Shown one piece after another: positions 33,491-46,515 of a stretch of DNA of 64,000 nucleotides (within the stretch, counting starts at the first letter, position 1; the number at the start of each line of letters is the position of its first letter). The translations under genes and the position numbers were made by a program. This stretch comes from Diadophis punctatus similis (taxonomy: Eukaryota > Chordata > Lepidosauria > Squamata > Dipsadidae). The stretch lies in the NCBI GenBank assembly GCA_023053685.1, contig JALIGW010000003.1:138567126-138631125 (forward strand), read 5' to 3'. Under the pieces are notes generated by a model. That model was not told the DNA's origin and did no database searches. It saw only the letters and a list, made by a program, of their open reading frames with translations.

Positions 33491-33862
33491 TCAACCCCAA
33501 CTACTCCTGGTTATGGGGAGGGGAATGGAAGGAAAACTGCTGAGGAAAGAGTGGGACAACTGCTCTGCAAGGAAGATTAAAAAAAAAAAAGAAAGTCAAG
33601 ATGCTGGCAGCCATGACTGCATGATAGAAGCCCCGTCCCTTTGGGAATCAACATATGGACAAAAGGGACAACACTTCCATTATGCCCCCCGCCATCCACC
33701 ATCTTGTTTTCTTTTCATTCCTTCCCCATGAAGATGCCAATGGGGGAGACATAAATCTTGCAAATAGATCATAGTATTTCAGTTTATAATTACATTTTTT
33801 TAAAAAAAACTCTTTTTTTTAAAAAATAACTGATCTATTACTAGACCAGAACAATCCTGGGG

Positions 33863-33863
<1 letters not shown>

Positions 33864-33930
<67 letters not shown>
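33864..33930. repeat. (TG)n dinucleotide array
   Basis: About 33 uninterrupted TG units. Confidence 0.98.
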
Positions 33931-33934
<4 letters not shown>

Positions 33935-34625
33935 ATCCTTTGCATCCCCATTTCTACAACAGCTTCTCACAAAACGTCACAGGCATTTCCCCCAGTCCTA
34001 ACTTGCTTCTTGTGTCTCTCTTCAAAACCTCGGCTCTATCTCTTTTGCCCAGCTGCAAGTGAGTCACAGCATCTCCTACCTGACAGAAGAAGATACCTTT
34101 GATAGCCAGGCACAGCTCTAAACCTGAAACACATGCTCGGCTCAGATATCAACAGAACTTTAATTTAAATTGATTCATTAGCAGTGCTTTCAATACCATC
34201 TCAAAGGGAAATGTAAAATAATTGGAGTATAAAATGCCCAGCAGAAAGAAAGAAAAAAGAGGGGGTGAGCGAGAAAGAAAAAGAAAGAGGGAAAAAAATG
34301 AGATGAAGAAAGGAGAGCAAAGCAAAACAGCTTGCACCAAGCTAGGCTTTCAACTCAGGTCCAGTCCTGAGTTGAACCTTGATGGGAAAATGCTTATCTT
34401 TGAAAATGAATTTTGTAGGCAGCTGCTCCGGTCATAAAATAAGCATGATTTGCTAGTGAATGGCTGACATTGCTAAAGTTCCTCACCATTGCAAACTGGA
34501 ACAGAAGGTTGACTTGCTAGAGAGCAACTATCATAGCTGAGGTTTAGATGGAGAAAAGGTAGGAGGTGCAGACAGTGCCAAACATGTGATAGATTTATTC
34601 TGTCTACTGTCAGCAAGACTTTAAA
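33931..34625. other. Unassigned; GA-rich 34230-34320
   Basis: Purine-rich GAAAGAAAAAG tract only. Confidence 0.4.
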
Positions 34626-34627
34626 TA

Positions 34628-35182
34628 CAGTGAACCCTCGTTTTTCGTGGGGGTTACGTTCCAAAAAGAACCTGTGATAGGCGAAATCCGTGAAGTAGTA
34701 ACCTTTATTTTTTTTACAATTATTATACAATGAAATACTCCATAATACATTGAAACCAAAGAACAAAACCTTTTTACAGGCCCAAGCATTTGTTTAACAA
34801 ATAAAAGTACTGTATAAACTTTTTTTTTACAAATAACTACTGTACTGTAAAATAATAATTTTACTCATCAATACGAACTGAAGGCTTCAAATTGCAGAGA
34901 TCAGCACCGCCCCACCGCGACCCGAGTCATTGGATTAGAACGGGAGAAAATGAAAAATGATTATGAAAAAAAATACAAAGTACAGTAGGACAAATAGTGT
35001 ATTTCACTGCTCTTGGCAAACTGTTTTACGTACGTGTATAAACCGCAACGTTATTGACACACAGTTAGAGAAGAAGTGGAGAGACTGTTTAGCCAATCAG
35101 AATGCAAAACACAATGCACGATGCAAATCCGTGAAGCAGCGAGACTGTGAAAGGTGAACCGCGATATAGCGAGGGTTCACTG
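34628..35182. mobile_element. Tigger-like (Tc1/mariner) non-autonomous element
   Basis: 555 bp, inverted ends CAGTGAACCCTCGTTTTTCG / GCGATATAGCGAGGGTTCACTG-type (about 20 bp), TA on both sides. The CAGTG..CCCTCG terminus is characteristic of Tigger-type pogo elements. The interior is AT-rich without a transposase frame. Confidence 0.9.
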
Positions 35183-35184
35183 TA

Positions 35185-35631
35185 GTATATGTGAAAGAAA
35201 GGTCCTGAGGAAGATTTCTATTTCAGGATGGGGGGAAAAAGGAATATCCTAGCTTGGTATCACTTCTGAACCGAGTAGTTAGAGCTAACCAAGGAACTCC
35301 CAGAAACCTTGATATACACATCTAACCACAATTCGAAGGCAACGCTGCATTAGCAGTAACTAGTCTTTTTTGTTGTGGAGGAAAGAGGAAAGGAGACCTG
35401 CAATGCCTTGGCAAGGACATCCCAAGTGGGGTGAAAAAGTCAAAATGGCAGCTACAGTTGTGAGACTAAAGCTCCACCCCTTTTATTACAAATTTTGACA
35501 GACATAAAAAAATGGCTCTCAAATCAGAAGTGGAAATGGGTTCTGACAAGAATGGGCTTTACACACTTTGCTTTCATGCCCTCAGATAGTTTTCTTTATT
35601 TAAAACTAGTACCAACTGGGGTCATGTCAAT
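35185..35631. other. No recognisable feature
   Basis: Unique-looking sequence. Confidence 0.4.
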
Positions 35632-35877
35632 ATTTATTTATTAGTGAGACTTATATACTGCCTCATAGTGCAAGCACTCTCTAAGCGGTTTACACCAGTA
35701 AGCAATGTATATTTATATTGCCCCCAACAATCTGGGTCCTCATTTTACCTACCTTGGAAGGATGGAAGGCTGAGTCAACCTTGAGCGGTGAGATTTGAAC
35801 AGCTGAACTGCTGATCACAGTCAGCTAAAGTAGCCTGCACTACTGCACTCTAACTGCAGCGCCACCTTGGCTCAATA
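35632..35877 (-). mobile_element. tRNA-derived SINE, (AAAT)-tail subfamily
   Basis: Reverse complement has GAGCCAAGGTGGCGCTGCAG, the body CCTTCCATCCTTCCAAGGTA, the GCAATATAAATATACATTGC insert that marks this subfamily, and an (AAAT) tail. TCAATATTT flanks both sides. Confidence 0.92.
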
Positions 35878-36179
35878 TTTCAGAAAGTAATACAATCAGC
35901 ATGCATTGAAGTTCGCTGTTGGAAAATTCTACCATGCCTTCTATAGCAGTCAGTTGTAAAAATGATAATGTAGCTAGCACATTAAAGCAAGTTCTAATGT
36001 ATTTCCTTAAGGATTTATCCCTGGAGAAATTGATGGTATTATGGGCAGGTACTATACAGGTACCGTATACAATCCCAAACTGGATTATAATGAAGTTTGC
36101 ATTCATTCTGGAAGCAAAATAATAATGAAAAATAAACACTTGAGAAATACATGGTGGTAAGAAGGGAATCCATCTATGT

Positions 36180-36405
36180 CAGTGATGGCTAACCTTTTCG
36201 TCGCCGAGTGCCGAAAGTGTGCGTGTGTGCACACAAAAGTGCACGTGCATGCGCACATACCCATAATGCAATGCACGCATGATCCCCACATGCCCTGCCC
36301 CATGCATGTGTGCGTGACCCTCCGCATGCGCACACATCCCGCATGGGCACGCAAGTTCAAGATTTTTTTTGGAAAAAAAATCCCATTTGCCACCCTTGCA
36401 CCAGT
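36180..36405 (+). mobile_element. hAT-like MITE, 5' half of CAGTGATGGCTAACC family
   Basis: CAGTGATGGCTAACCTTTTC and GAGTGCCGAAAGTGTGC match the 5' end of the 16567 element. CpG/CATGCG-rich interior. 3' terminus not found. Confidence 0.78.
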
Positions 36406-36409
36406 CTGT

Positions 36410-38335
36410 TTTTATAAATACTGCTAGGTTTTTTTTTTATTATTCCTGATTTTGTAAACTTACTTTTCTGATAATACATGATGTTAATAATCATCTGGCT
36501 GGTATTTCATTTAATGGGTGCTACACTTACCCAAAAGACTTCTCACACATATAGATTTACACAGTCTATATTACTAATATAGCTGATAATATTACCAAAA
36601 AATATATCATGAGCATTCATGATACAAATCAAGTATCTGATTATTTGGAAGTAAGTTTCCACTAAGTAAATAAACTTGAATAAAATGTCTTCTAATGCAT
36701 TTTCCATAAAATACTTCCTTGAGGTGATTTGCTCCACTCCACAATTTTAGTCTGACGCTCGCATCGCTATAATACTTGCTTTTAATTAATTGTGAATTTT
36801 AACATATTTCTTTTTAACACTTTATCAGCTTTGGCACTTACATTATGTTCAAGAATCTCTCTCACTTTCCACCCACTGCACATCCTGATCACCGGGAATG
36901 GGAGGGGAGGGGAGGAGGAGAAGGGCTCAGCAAAATATTCATCTTTACAAGATATTGCATCACTACATTTGTTTGGGAGAAGACTATATGTTTTCTGCTT
37001 TCCTTCAGGTGAAGGGTCAAGTGCCTACTCAGGATAATTCTTATGAAAAGAAAATCCTCCTGAGCTTGGAAGCTGGAGCTCCAAAGTACATTTTAAAGCC
37101 TCCCACAGTTGAATTTCTATATATGTGCTGTTGCTGCAGCCATGGTAAGCAGCAATAACAAAAAGTTTTTTGAGTTAAATCCCTCACCTCTCTGATGGAC
37201 AATTTATATTCCTCCGGGCTAGCAGAGCTGCTGAGATTACGTAATGACAGCTGGGTAGATATATGGACTACGGCAATGGGCTGGCAGCCACTTCATTGTC
37301 AATTTCTCTTTGTTCTCTTTAGAAAGGCACAGCACAATGGAGAGGGTTTGATCCACATGTCAGACACAGGAGACACAAAAGGATGATCGGAGCTGACTGC
37401 ACTGCACAATCAAAGTGTCACTAGAAATTGCTGTATTTCAGCTATATGTAACAATGACTGGGTGGCCAGTGGTTGTATCTGCCATAATTAGACGTTAGCA
37501 TTTAAAATCACAGTGAAGTCCCATTGGTACCTCAATCAATTGACAGAGGAACAACCGTGACAAAGCTACAGTATCACTTTCATTCTCTGAAAGTCCCGTA
37601 ATTAACCAAAATATTAACTCTTTGGTTATTGTCATGGTCCAATGCTGAAGTCTGTTTTCCTTACAATTCAGTCCTATATTCTGGTTTAGATAATAGTGCA
37701 AGCTTTTGGGGATATTCTTCCTTCCAAGTCATTTGTCATTCATTACATTTGGAAAACCCTAGCTCCATTCACCAGGTTTGGGGTGCTACTTTTACATATA
37801 GAACACGCCACAATCCTGGTACATAACAAAATGTAGATATTTACTATGACCTCCCTAACTAGGATTTCTGGAAGTTAGACTATCAATTTCAAGCCAACAT
37901 AAAAGTTTTTCCTATAAGGTCTAGCTTTTATACTCAGCTCAGTTATACACCCATACGTAGAACCATCTTAAATGGATACTGAGTAAATTGGAAATTTATT
38001 TGTAACTTGTAATATTTTTTTGCCTGTTAATGTTGGTTTTGTGTGTTTTTAACCCCCTAGGGAGGGCCACATCAATTACTTATTTTGGGGAGAGATTAAA
38101 AAACTCAGCAGGATAGAACAAATTGGTGCAGAATTAGTACAAATGTTTACCATAGAGTTTTGGAAGAACATAACAATATGGATGGAGGGGGATAGACGCT
38201 TCCTCAGAACCCTCATTTGAAAGGTTTATATTTCCTTTAAAAGATTATGAAATTCAGTCTTGGTGTAACAAGACAGTTCGAAACTGATTCTGATGAAAAA
38301 TGTTGGCATAAGGGGTTGCAATTTGTAGTTCATAG
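36410..38335. other. No recognisable feature
   Basis: 1.9 kb of unique-looking sequence with a short (GGAG) run near 36900. No exon I can support. Confidence 0.45.
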
Positions 38336-38338
38336 AAC

Positions 38339-38700
38339 ACGGGTGTCAAACTTGATTTCATTGAGGGACGCATCAGGGTTGTGTTTGACCTCGGGGGGAC
38401 CGGGGAGGGCAGGGAGTGTGTGACCAGCTCAACATCACTCGTATCGGTGCCTATGGTGGCCTGCCAGCGAAAATGGGCTCCCAAGCTCCATTTTCAGCTG
38501 CAATGGCCTCCAACAACCATCTGCCAGTGAAAATGGAGCTCGGGAGGGCACCCTCCTGAGCTCCGTTTTCACTGGCAGAGGGTCGCAGGAGGTTGTTACA
38601 GCTGAAAACGGAGCTCAGAAGCCCATTTTCGCTGGCAGAAGAACCACGGGCCAGTCCTTCACTGTTTCTAGGGTAGCCCCGCAGGCCAGACCTACATATG
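38339..38700 (+). mobile_element. hAT-like MITE, GGGTGTCAAAC family, 3'-truncated
   Basis: CACGGGTGTCAAACTTGATT, then CATCACTCGTATCGG and three CGGAGCTC/GAAAATGG modules, as in the 53227 and 57131 copies. The terminal GTTTGACACCCCTG is missing. Confidence 0.8.
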
Positions 38701-38704
38701 GAAA

Positions 38705-38900
38705 AACATTTGTTCAGTTATTCAGTCACTTCTCACATTTCAGGACCTGGAAGACGTGATGTTTCTAGGATTGTCTGTTACCAACTGCTTCTATGAGTTC
38801 TTGTAAGCTTCTATATGTGTCATCAGTTATAACACCTAACCACCTTGTCTTCTGTCAGCCTCTTTTTCAATTGCCTTTGATTTTCCACTCTTTCCCAGTG
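38705..38900 (-). mobile_element. Possible RTE-type LINE C-terminal remnant
   Basis: The minus strand shows scattered agreement with RTE C-termini (a TRW-like segment, then SLQELIEAVGNRQS-like and HHVFQV), with several stops. Suggestive only. Confidence 0.35.
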
Positions 38901-39579
38901 ACTCTCGCTTTCACATTATCTATTCAAAATATTTAAGCTTTCACTTTGTTATTAGTGTTCTCAATGAGCAGCCTAGTTTTACTTCATCTGATATTGAATG
39001 ATTTATGCTGCTTGCAGTCCAGCGCAACAATTTTCTCTGGCATCATCATTCATTTTTCTTCATTCAGCCTTTCTGATTGTTCAGCATTTAGACAGCTTAT
39101 CTACACTTACTGCTTAAACTGCTCCTGTCCTGTGCTCATGCCAACTTAACTCTCAAACCAGCTTATCAAAATCCTGTTTAGACTTTGGCAATAGCTTATA
39201 AGGTATTCAGTCCAGACTGCAGGCTATCACATCCCCACATTGGACAATGATCCTGCTGTTATGCCCTCCTGGGAAAATGATTACCAATCATTTTTCTACC
39301 TGTGGGTAGGCCTTCCTGGAGAATATGCACTTTTATACGTTTACAATATATGTGCATCCATATACATGCACACATACATCTATATATACATACAAAAAGT
39401 CAAATTAAAAGTGTATATACAAAGTAAATACAAAGTATATATACAAATTAAAATAGGCACACCATTTCTTTTTTTAAAAAACCATTTCTTCCTATTTTAC
39501 TTATTACTAATAATTTACTTACTAATAATTACTAATAAGTTACGATAAGTGCAAGCTGACCGATTCTGAATAATAATAA
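38901..39579. other. Unassigned; contains shared 29-mer at 39543
   Basis: TA-rich repeats at 39360-39440. CGATAAGTGCAAGCTGACCG recurs at 45501 (see findings). Confidence 0.4.
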
Positions 39580-39840
39580 TAAGAGCCGAGGTGGCGCAGT
39601 GGTTAGAGTGGGGTACTGCAGGCCACTTTAGCTGACACTGATCTGCGGGTCAGCGGTTCAAATCTCACTGGCTCAAGGTTGACTCAGCCTTCCATCCTTC
39701 CAAGGTAGGTAAAATGAGGACCCAGATTGTTGGGGGCAATATAAATATACATTGCTTACTGGTGTAAACCGCTTAGAGAGTGCTTGCACTGTGAGGCAGT
39801 ATATAAATCTCACAAAATAAATAAATAATAAATAAATAAA
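39580..39840 (+). mobile_element. tRNA-derived SINE, (AAAT)-tail subfamily, well preserved
   Basis: GAGCCGAGGTGGCGCAGTGG matches the A-box consensus and GGTTCAAATCT the B box. Body CCTTCCATCCTTCCAAGGTA, insert ATAAATATACATTGCTTACT, tail (AAATAAAT)n. The best-preserved head in the window. Confidence 0.95.
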
Positions 39841-39844
39841 TTTG

Positions 39845-40247
39845 CATAGTCTTAGAAAATGCCTGTGGAAATATGTATTACATCAGAAAGGTCAGTAAAA
39901 CTCTCACCCTGTAAGTCAGATATTGACGGTTACAAACATAGCAGGAATATTTTTAAAATTATTATTTTTCTTTATAAGCGTCCTCTTTCTCTCTTTGCCT
40001 TTTTTAAAATAGTAAATGCAGTCCCAGTGTTTTTCCAATTTCCCAGTCCCTAAGAATGATGGACTTTACCAATGCTTCCAAATATGTGCGCTCTGGGGCA
40101 CTTACAATGCCCTGATGGGACCTCTGTGGTGCACCTTTTCCATGACTACCTTGACCTTTTGGAACAACCTCCCCCCTGAGAGAGACCCCCCCCATTAGCC
40201 TTCTGAAGGGCTGTGAAGTCTTAGCTCTTCACTCAAGCATAAGATAT
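39845..40247. other. No recognisable feature
   Basis: Unique-looking sequence. Confidence 0.4.
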
Positions 40248-40255
40248 GACTGAGT

Positions 40256-40416
40256 CAGCGGTGGGTTGCTCCCGGTTTGGCCCGGTTCTAAGAACCGGTA
40301 GCGCCGGCAGCGGGAGGCTCCGCCCACCCACCCAGGATGCTTCTGCGCATGCACAGAAGCGTCATGCGTGAGCGCGAGCACGAACCAGTACTAAAGGGTT
40401 TTAGAACCCACTATTG
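40256..40416. mobile_element. Short hAT-like MITE
   Basis: 161 bp, ends CAGCGGTGGGTT / AACCCACTATTG, duplication GACTGAGT / GACTGAGC (7 of 8). The interior has a CCGGTTCTAAGAACCGG palindrome and CATGCACAGAAGCGTCATG. Confidence 0.85.
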
Positions 40417-40684
40417 GACTGAGCACAGCAAATTCAAAAGCACATGAAAAATTCGTGGGGTCTTTTGGTTCTGTGGTTGGATGTATGTTGTTATGGGATT
40501 TAATTGGTCATATTTATTTGATTTTCTAAATGAATAAGTAAGTAAATAAATAGACCTGCCCAGTTTCCATTGATCACTCCTCTTCTTTGGTCACCAGGCA
40601 CTGCTCTCCATGGGTACTTTGGCTTGGGTGCAGGAGAGATCACACACATCTTCTGCAAATGTATCTGACTGTACTTCCAACAGG

Positions 40685-40942
40685 CTGCTTATCTACAAAG
40701 TTGTAATTCCCCAGCTCCTGCCAGCCTAGCAGTTCAAAAGCTTGCAAATGCAAGTAGGTACCATTTTGGTGGGGAGGTAACAGCGTTCCATGCACTTCAG
40801 CATATAATCATACCAGCTACATGACCATGGAAGTATCTTTGGACTACGCTGGCTCCTTGGCTAGGAAATGGAAATGAGCATTGCCCCCTAGAATTGGACA
40901 CAACTGGACAGGGGAAACCTTTACCTTTACTTTTTAAAAGTT
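40685..40942 (+). mobile_element. Sauria-type SINE (BovB-mobilised)
   Basis: TCCTGCCAGCCTAGCAGTTC (B box), AATGCAAGTAGGTACCATTT, GGTAACAGCGTTCCATGCAC, ACATGACCATGGAAGTATCT, GCCCCCTAGAATTGGACACA and the end GGGAAACCTTTACCTTTAC are the canonical landmarks of the squamate Sauria SINE. Confidence 0.93.
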
Positions 40943-41135
40943 ATTTTGAAAGGAGCGCTAGATCTGGTTTTGGAACATGTGATGAAGAACGTTTGACCTC
41001 GGTCTTCTTAGCATAATGTGTACAATGCAGAGAATCAGATTGATTGGTGGTTGTTTTTCCTGTTGGCAGATGGGAGAGAAAAGGAAACTATAGGAATTCA
41101 TACTTGCTACAGCATAGTTTCCTTAATATATTGTG

Positions 41136-41138
<3 letters not shown>

Positions 41139-41213
<75 letters not shown>

Positions 41214-41214
41214 A
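41139..41214. repeat. (GTT)n-(GCT)n compound trinucleotide array
   Basis: About 14 GTT units followed by about 11 GCT (CTG/CAG class) units with one sharp switch. Confidence 0.97.
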
Positions 41215-41353
41215 CTATTTGTCAGCATTGGTACTAAAGGCACATGCAGGGCTCAGCTACTCAGCTAGTAGTCAACATACTTTTGGAAAGCTCAACAACT
41301 GTGTACACAGCCATTTTGATGAGCCCTAAATAAAAGAAAGCATTTGTTTACAC

Positions 41354-41489
41354 CAGTGTTTCCCAGCCTTGGCAACTTGAAGATGTCTGGACTTCAACTC
41401 CCAGAATTCCCCAGCCAGCAAATGCTGGCTGGGGAATTCTGGGAGTTGAAGTCCAGACATCTTCAAGTTGCCAAGGTTGGGAAACACTG
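41354..41489. mobile_element. Palindromic hAT-like MITE, young
   Basis: 136 bp that is one inverted repeat: two 67-bp arms with one mismatch and a 2-nt centre. Ends CAGTGTTTCCCA / GGGAAACACTG. Perfect 8-bp duplication GTTTACAC (41346-41353, 41490-41497). Confidence 0.95.
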
Positions 41490-41642
41490 GTTTACACCAA
41501 GGATTTCCCCCCCTTTTGAAATAACTTTGGCATCTGATCCTCTGCTTATACGTAAGACTGATCTATAATTTTGCTAGCAGTGGCCTTTTTATTCCCCAAA
41601 AATAGCTAAGGTAAGAAATTGCTGCTGGAGTTGTTCTAAAAA

Positions 41643-41800
41643 TAAGGTGACCAGACGTCCCGCTTTTGGCGGGACAGACACGCTTTTTAAGCATGTGTCC
41701 CGCGTCCCGCATTGTTTCCAAAAAGTCTCGCTTTTTGGAAAGAATGCCCGACAACAAAAATTCTTTGGAAATAAACAGCGGGACGTCTGGCCACCTTAAT
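41643..41800. mobile_element. Chompy-like (Harbinger-type) MITE or element 5' end
   Basis: TAAGGTGACCAGACGTCCCG at the left and CGGGACGTCTGGCCACCTTA at the right make a 158-bp element with 20-bp inverted ends of the GGTGACCAGA type. TAA/TTA at the edges would fit a Harbinger-like target. Alternatively the left end belongs to a larger element closing at 44091 (see findings). Confidence 0.65.
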
Positions 41801-42455
41801 TCTGGAGAGCGCGCGCAGTTCGAAGTCAAACTCCGGCAGTGACGAAACGAGCAAAGTTGGCTCTTCTGTGACTCGTGGACTTCAACTCCCAGAATTCCTG
41901 AGCTAGCAGGGCAGAGGAGGAAGTAGTCAGTCACAAGCGCCGGCCCTGCCGCTCATGTGCCGTTACTTCAGAGCAAAGGAAGCGGGGGGGTGGGGGGGTA
42001 GAGGAGAAGAAGGAGGAGGAGGCGGCAGCAAGCCGAGGCTTCAACCCAAAGCTAAGCAATTGCCCATACGCCCTGAGGTTGCAGGACTTTCACAGCTCCA
42101 TTGGGGAAAGGGAGGACAGCAGGGGCTCCAAGAAGGGGGGCCGCTGTTGCCGCCTCCACTGCTGCTTCTTGGAATGCAGAAGCTGCGTGGAAGCTCCGCC
42201 CGGGGCAAGCCTTCTCATCGCCCCGTGCTTGCTTTTGTTCCCGCCGGCTGCTGCTGCTGGTGAGGTGCTTTGCCAGCCCTGGTTGTTGTGATTGTTACTC
42301 TTGCGGGGGGTTCTTATTTCCGGGGAGGGGAAGCGCCCTCTTTACCTCCCTTCTGAAAGAGGCGTGGGGATGCCAGAAGTGTCGGCATCAGGAGTTGGCC
42401 TCTTGGAAGAGGGCTGGGCGAGGGAGAAAGGAGCCACGGTGGGGATTGCTTTGCA
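41801..42455. other. CpG-rich block, no gene assigned
   Basis: GC- and CpG-rich sequence with GGAGGAGGAGGCGGC-type runs. Long frames exist but disagree between phases and lack a domain. It includes the dispersed motif ACTTCAACTCCCAGAATTCC. It could be a CpG island or the interior of a transposon. Confidence 0.4.
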
Positions 42456-43949
<1,494 letters not shown>

Positions 43950-44025
43950 TTGTATGGCCGCCCTGAGTCCTACGGGAGTGGGGCGGCATACAAAAACGAC
44001 CAAAATAAATAAATAAATAATTTTT
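43950..44025 (+). mobile_element. CR1/L2-type LINE extreme 3' end
   Basis: TGGCCGCCCTGAGTCCTACG, GGGGCGGCATACAAA and (AAAT)n: the same 3' stem and tail as the copies ending at 10710 and 15952. About 75 bp only. Confidence 0.85.
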
Positions 44026-44029
44026 AATC

Positions 44030-44091
44030 AGGAACCGACCCATCCCGGTCAATAGTGTCCCTCTTTACCAATGTTAAAATCTGGTCACCTT
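44030..44091 (-). mobile_element. DNA element terminus, TAAGGTGACCAGA type
   Basis: The minus strand starts TAAGGTGACCAGATTTTAAC and continues TTGGTAAAGAGGGACAC. The 13-bp end is identical to the 41643 end but inverted. Confidence 0.7.
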
Positions 44092-44094
44092 ACC

Positions 44095-44852
44095 TAAAAA
44101 GTACACAAATGAAAACAGATATTTTCTGTCAACCATGATCTATGTTGGCAGAGATTTAATTGGTTTATTGGGGTTAGCAAAATCACAATTGAATTCCTTT
44201 TTCCCAGCAAACAAATATGCAGCAGCCTGCTGAATTATGACATATTTATCTAATGGGAGAACTTGGCAGGCCTGTGCAATCCAGCTAAGTTATAAAACTT
44301 CCAAAGTATTCTTCATTACAAAGAATCATCCAAACAACACAACTGGGTTTACAAATTCCAACATGACTTGAACTCAGAATTTTTCTTATATGGGAAATGT
44401 AGAATTTGTTTTCAGGTTACCCTGAACAGGATTAACCTAGATGAAGAAAGGTTTTGGTTTACAAGTCAACTTGCTGGATATATAGTCTTCATCAAGCCCT
44501 CTTGCAGTTGAGTTTGATCAATGTTTGCTTGCTTCCTCCATCATTCAAAGGATAACTCTGTAAGAACTAAAGAAAATTGATCACCTGTTAAAGAAACAGA
44601 AGTGCAAGCAGGCACTATTGTTAGCATTAGCCATCTGCTCCATTAGCAAACACCGAGAAATCCATTCGGGCAAGATTAGAGAACAATTTCCAATCAGGTG
44701 CTTAAGTACATAAGGAAACAATGCTGATATAATAATACAGCTCTAGTATTATAAGGCCTTATTAATAGGATGGTGGTAATTATTCCTGTTGATCCTTCTT
44801 TTCCATGGATATGTATCCTCATCCAGCCCATATGGCATAAAGCTTCTCTTCT
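44095..44852. other. No recognisable feature
   Basis: Unique-looking sequence. Confidence 0.4.
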
Positions 44853-44860
44853 ATCTATGA

Positions 44861-45236
44861 CCGTGATGGCGAACCTATGGCACGGGTGCCACAAGTGGCA
44901 CGCGGAGCCATATTGGTGGGCACGCGAGCTCAGGTCCGGCGTGCATGTGTGCACCAGCTGGCTGATTTTCGGGCCTTCTGGGCCCACTGGGAGTCGGGAA
45001 ACAGGCTGTTTCCAGCCTCCAGAGGGGGTGGGGAAGGCCATTTTCGCCGTCCCCAGGCTCCTAGAAAGGAGCCTGGGGAGAGCGAAAAATGGGCGTGCCA
45101 TTGCATGCTGGGAGCAGGGGGGTCATGCGTGCATGTGCGGGGGTGCATGGAATTATGAGTGTGGGCACGCATACACGTGATCCCCCGCATTCCCCCCCCT
45201 TTTGGCACGCGAACCAAAAAAGGTTCGCCATCACTG
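44861..45236 (-). mobile_element. hAT-like MITE, CAGTGGTGGCGAACC family, inverted
   Basis: 376 bp, ends CCGTGATGGCGAACC / GGTTCGCCATCACTG, perfect 8-bp duplication ATCTATGA (44853-44860, 45237-45244). Its left end (GTGGCACGCGGAGCCATAT) matches the right end of the 16567 element. Confidence 0.92.
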
Positions 45237-45244
45237 ATCTATGA

Positions 45245-46031
45245 TGTAACATGTCTTCTGCATAACATATGGATTTCTCTTTGTACTTGGGAACTTGGCA
45301 AACTCAAGAGTACAAAGGCTATATGAAACATAGCAAGTTTCAATTGGAAAAGTGTGGTGGTGAATATATCTTCAACTCCTCCCCCAGAATTGTGGATTCT
45401 GTCAACAGGCACTTCATCTCATTAACTTAGGAGGAGTCCCAGCTGGATACCAACTTCTGCACCATTGAATTCAAAATGGATGGCCAATAAATTCTTGTTG
45501 CGATAAGTGCAAGCTGGCCGATTCTGAATTCTAGCTTTTTTTTAATGCAGTCCTGCTTCCAGAGTATAATCCCTCAAAAGTCTTCTTGGGCTTGAGGAAA
45601 GCTTCTTCTTTCTATCCTGCATTTGGTTTCTCCCTTGATGCTAAAGAAGCCCTTTCTATCTGTTTAAAGAGATTGTTAGGAAAGGAAATATATAACCATC
45701 CCCTCTTCTTTCAGAACAGCTTTTAACTTTTGTACTTCACTTTTTCCCAGCATCGTACCCTCCCTGCCCAGGTACCAGGACCACAATTCCCTGTGTTCCC
45801 ATCCAGGATGGGTCTCAGGAGAGGACTAGGATGGAGAAGGGGTACTTAGACTTTCACTGAAGGCAAAAGACTTCAAATTTCTAGCCATTTCCTTCTTCCA
45901 CACACATCCTTCCTGATTAACGATAACAAGACTTCACAGTATTGTAAAAATACTAAAATTTCTTCTTCGCTCCTTCAATAAGGACTCCTTGTTATATTTT
46001 TGGAGGAAAGAATGTTTAAAGAGGTTTCATT

Positions 46032-46076
<45 letters not shown>

Positions 46077-46131
46077 TTCAGCCTTTCTTAAAGGCCTTTA
46101 TTCCTTGTCCATTTCCATCTTTTCCTTATAC
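45245..46131. other. Unassigned; (AC)n at 46034-46074
   Basis: Includes the shared 29-mer at 45501 and an about 20-unit AC array. Otherwise unique-looking. Confidence 0.45.
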
Positions 46132-46139
46132 GTATAATC

Positions 46140-46507
46140 CAATGGTGGGATTCAATTTTTTGTACTACCGGTTCTGTGGGCGTGGCTTGGTGGGTGTGGT
46201 GTGGCTTGGTGGGCATGGCAGAGGAAGGATACTGTAAAATCTCCATTCCCACCCCACTCCAGGGGAAGGATACTGCAAAATCTCCATTCCCACCCCACTG
46301 CATGGGAAGGTTACTGCAAAATCCCCATTTCCTCCCGATCAGCTGGGACTCGGGAGGCAGAGAATAGATGGGGGCGGGGCCAGTCAGAGGTGGTATTTAC
46401 CGGTTCTCCGAACTACTCAAAATTTCCACTGCCGGTTCGCCGAACTACTCAAAATATCTGCTACCGGTTCTCCAGAACTGGTCAGAACCTGCTGAAACCC
46501 ACCTCTG
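46140..46507 (+). mobile_element. hAT-like MITE, CAATGGTGGGATTC family
   Basis: 368 bp, ends CAATGGTGGGATTCAA / CTGAAACCCACCTCTG, perfect 8-bp duplication GTATAATC (46132-46139, 46508-46515). Three about 40-bp direct repeats (GGAAGGATACTGCAAAATCT) and two CCGAACTACTCAAAAT units inside. Relative of 51082 and of the 5' part of 28538. Confidence 0.92.
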
Positions 46508-46515
46508 GTATAATC

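Noticed and set aside
41643..41800. hAT membership for the GGTGACCAGA-ended element
   Set aside because: Ends lack the CAG/CTG-type terminus and the near boundary favours a 3-bp target, so I leave it as Harbinger-like or composite.
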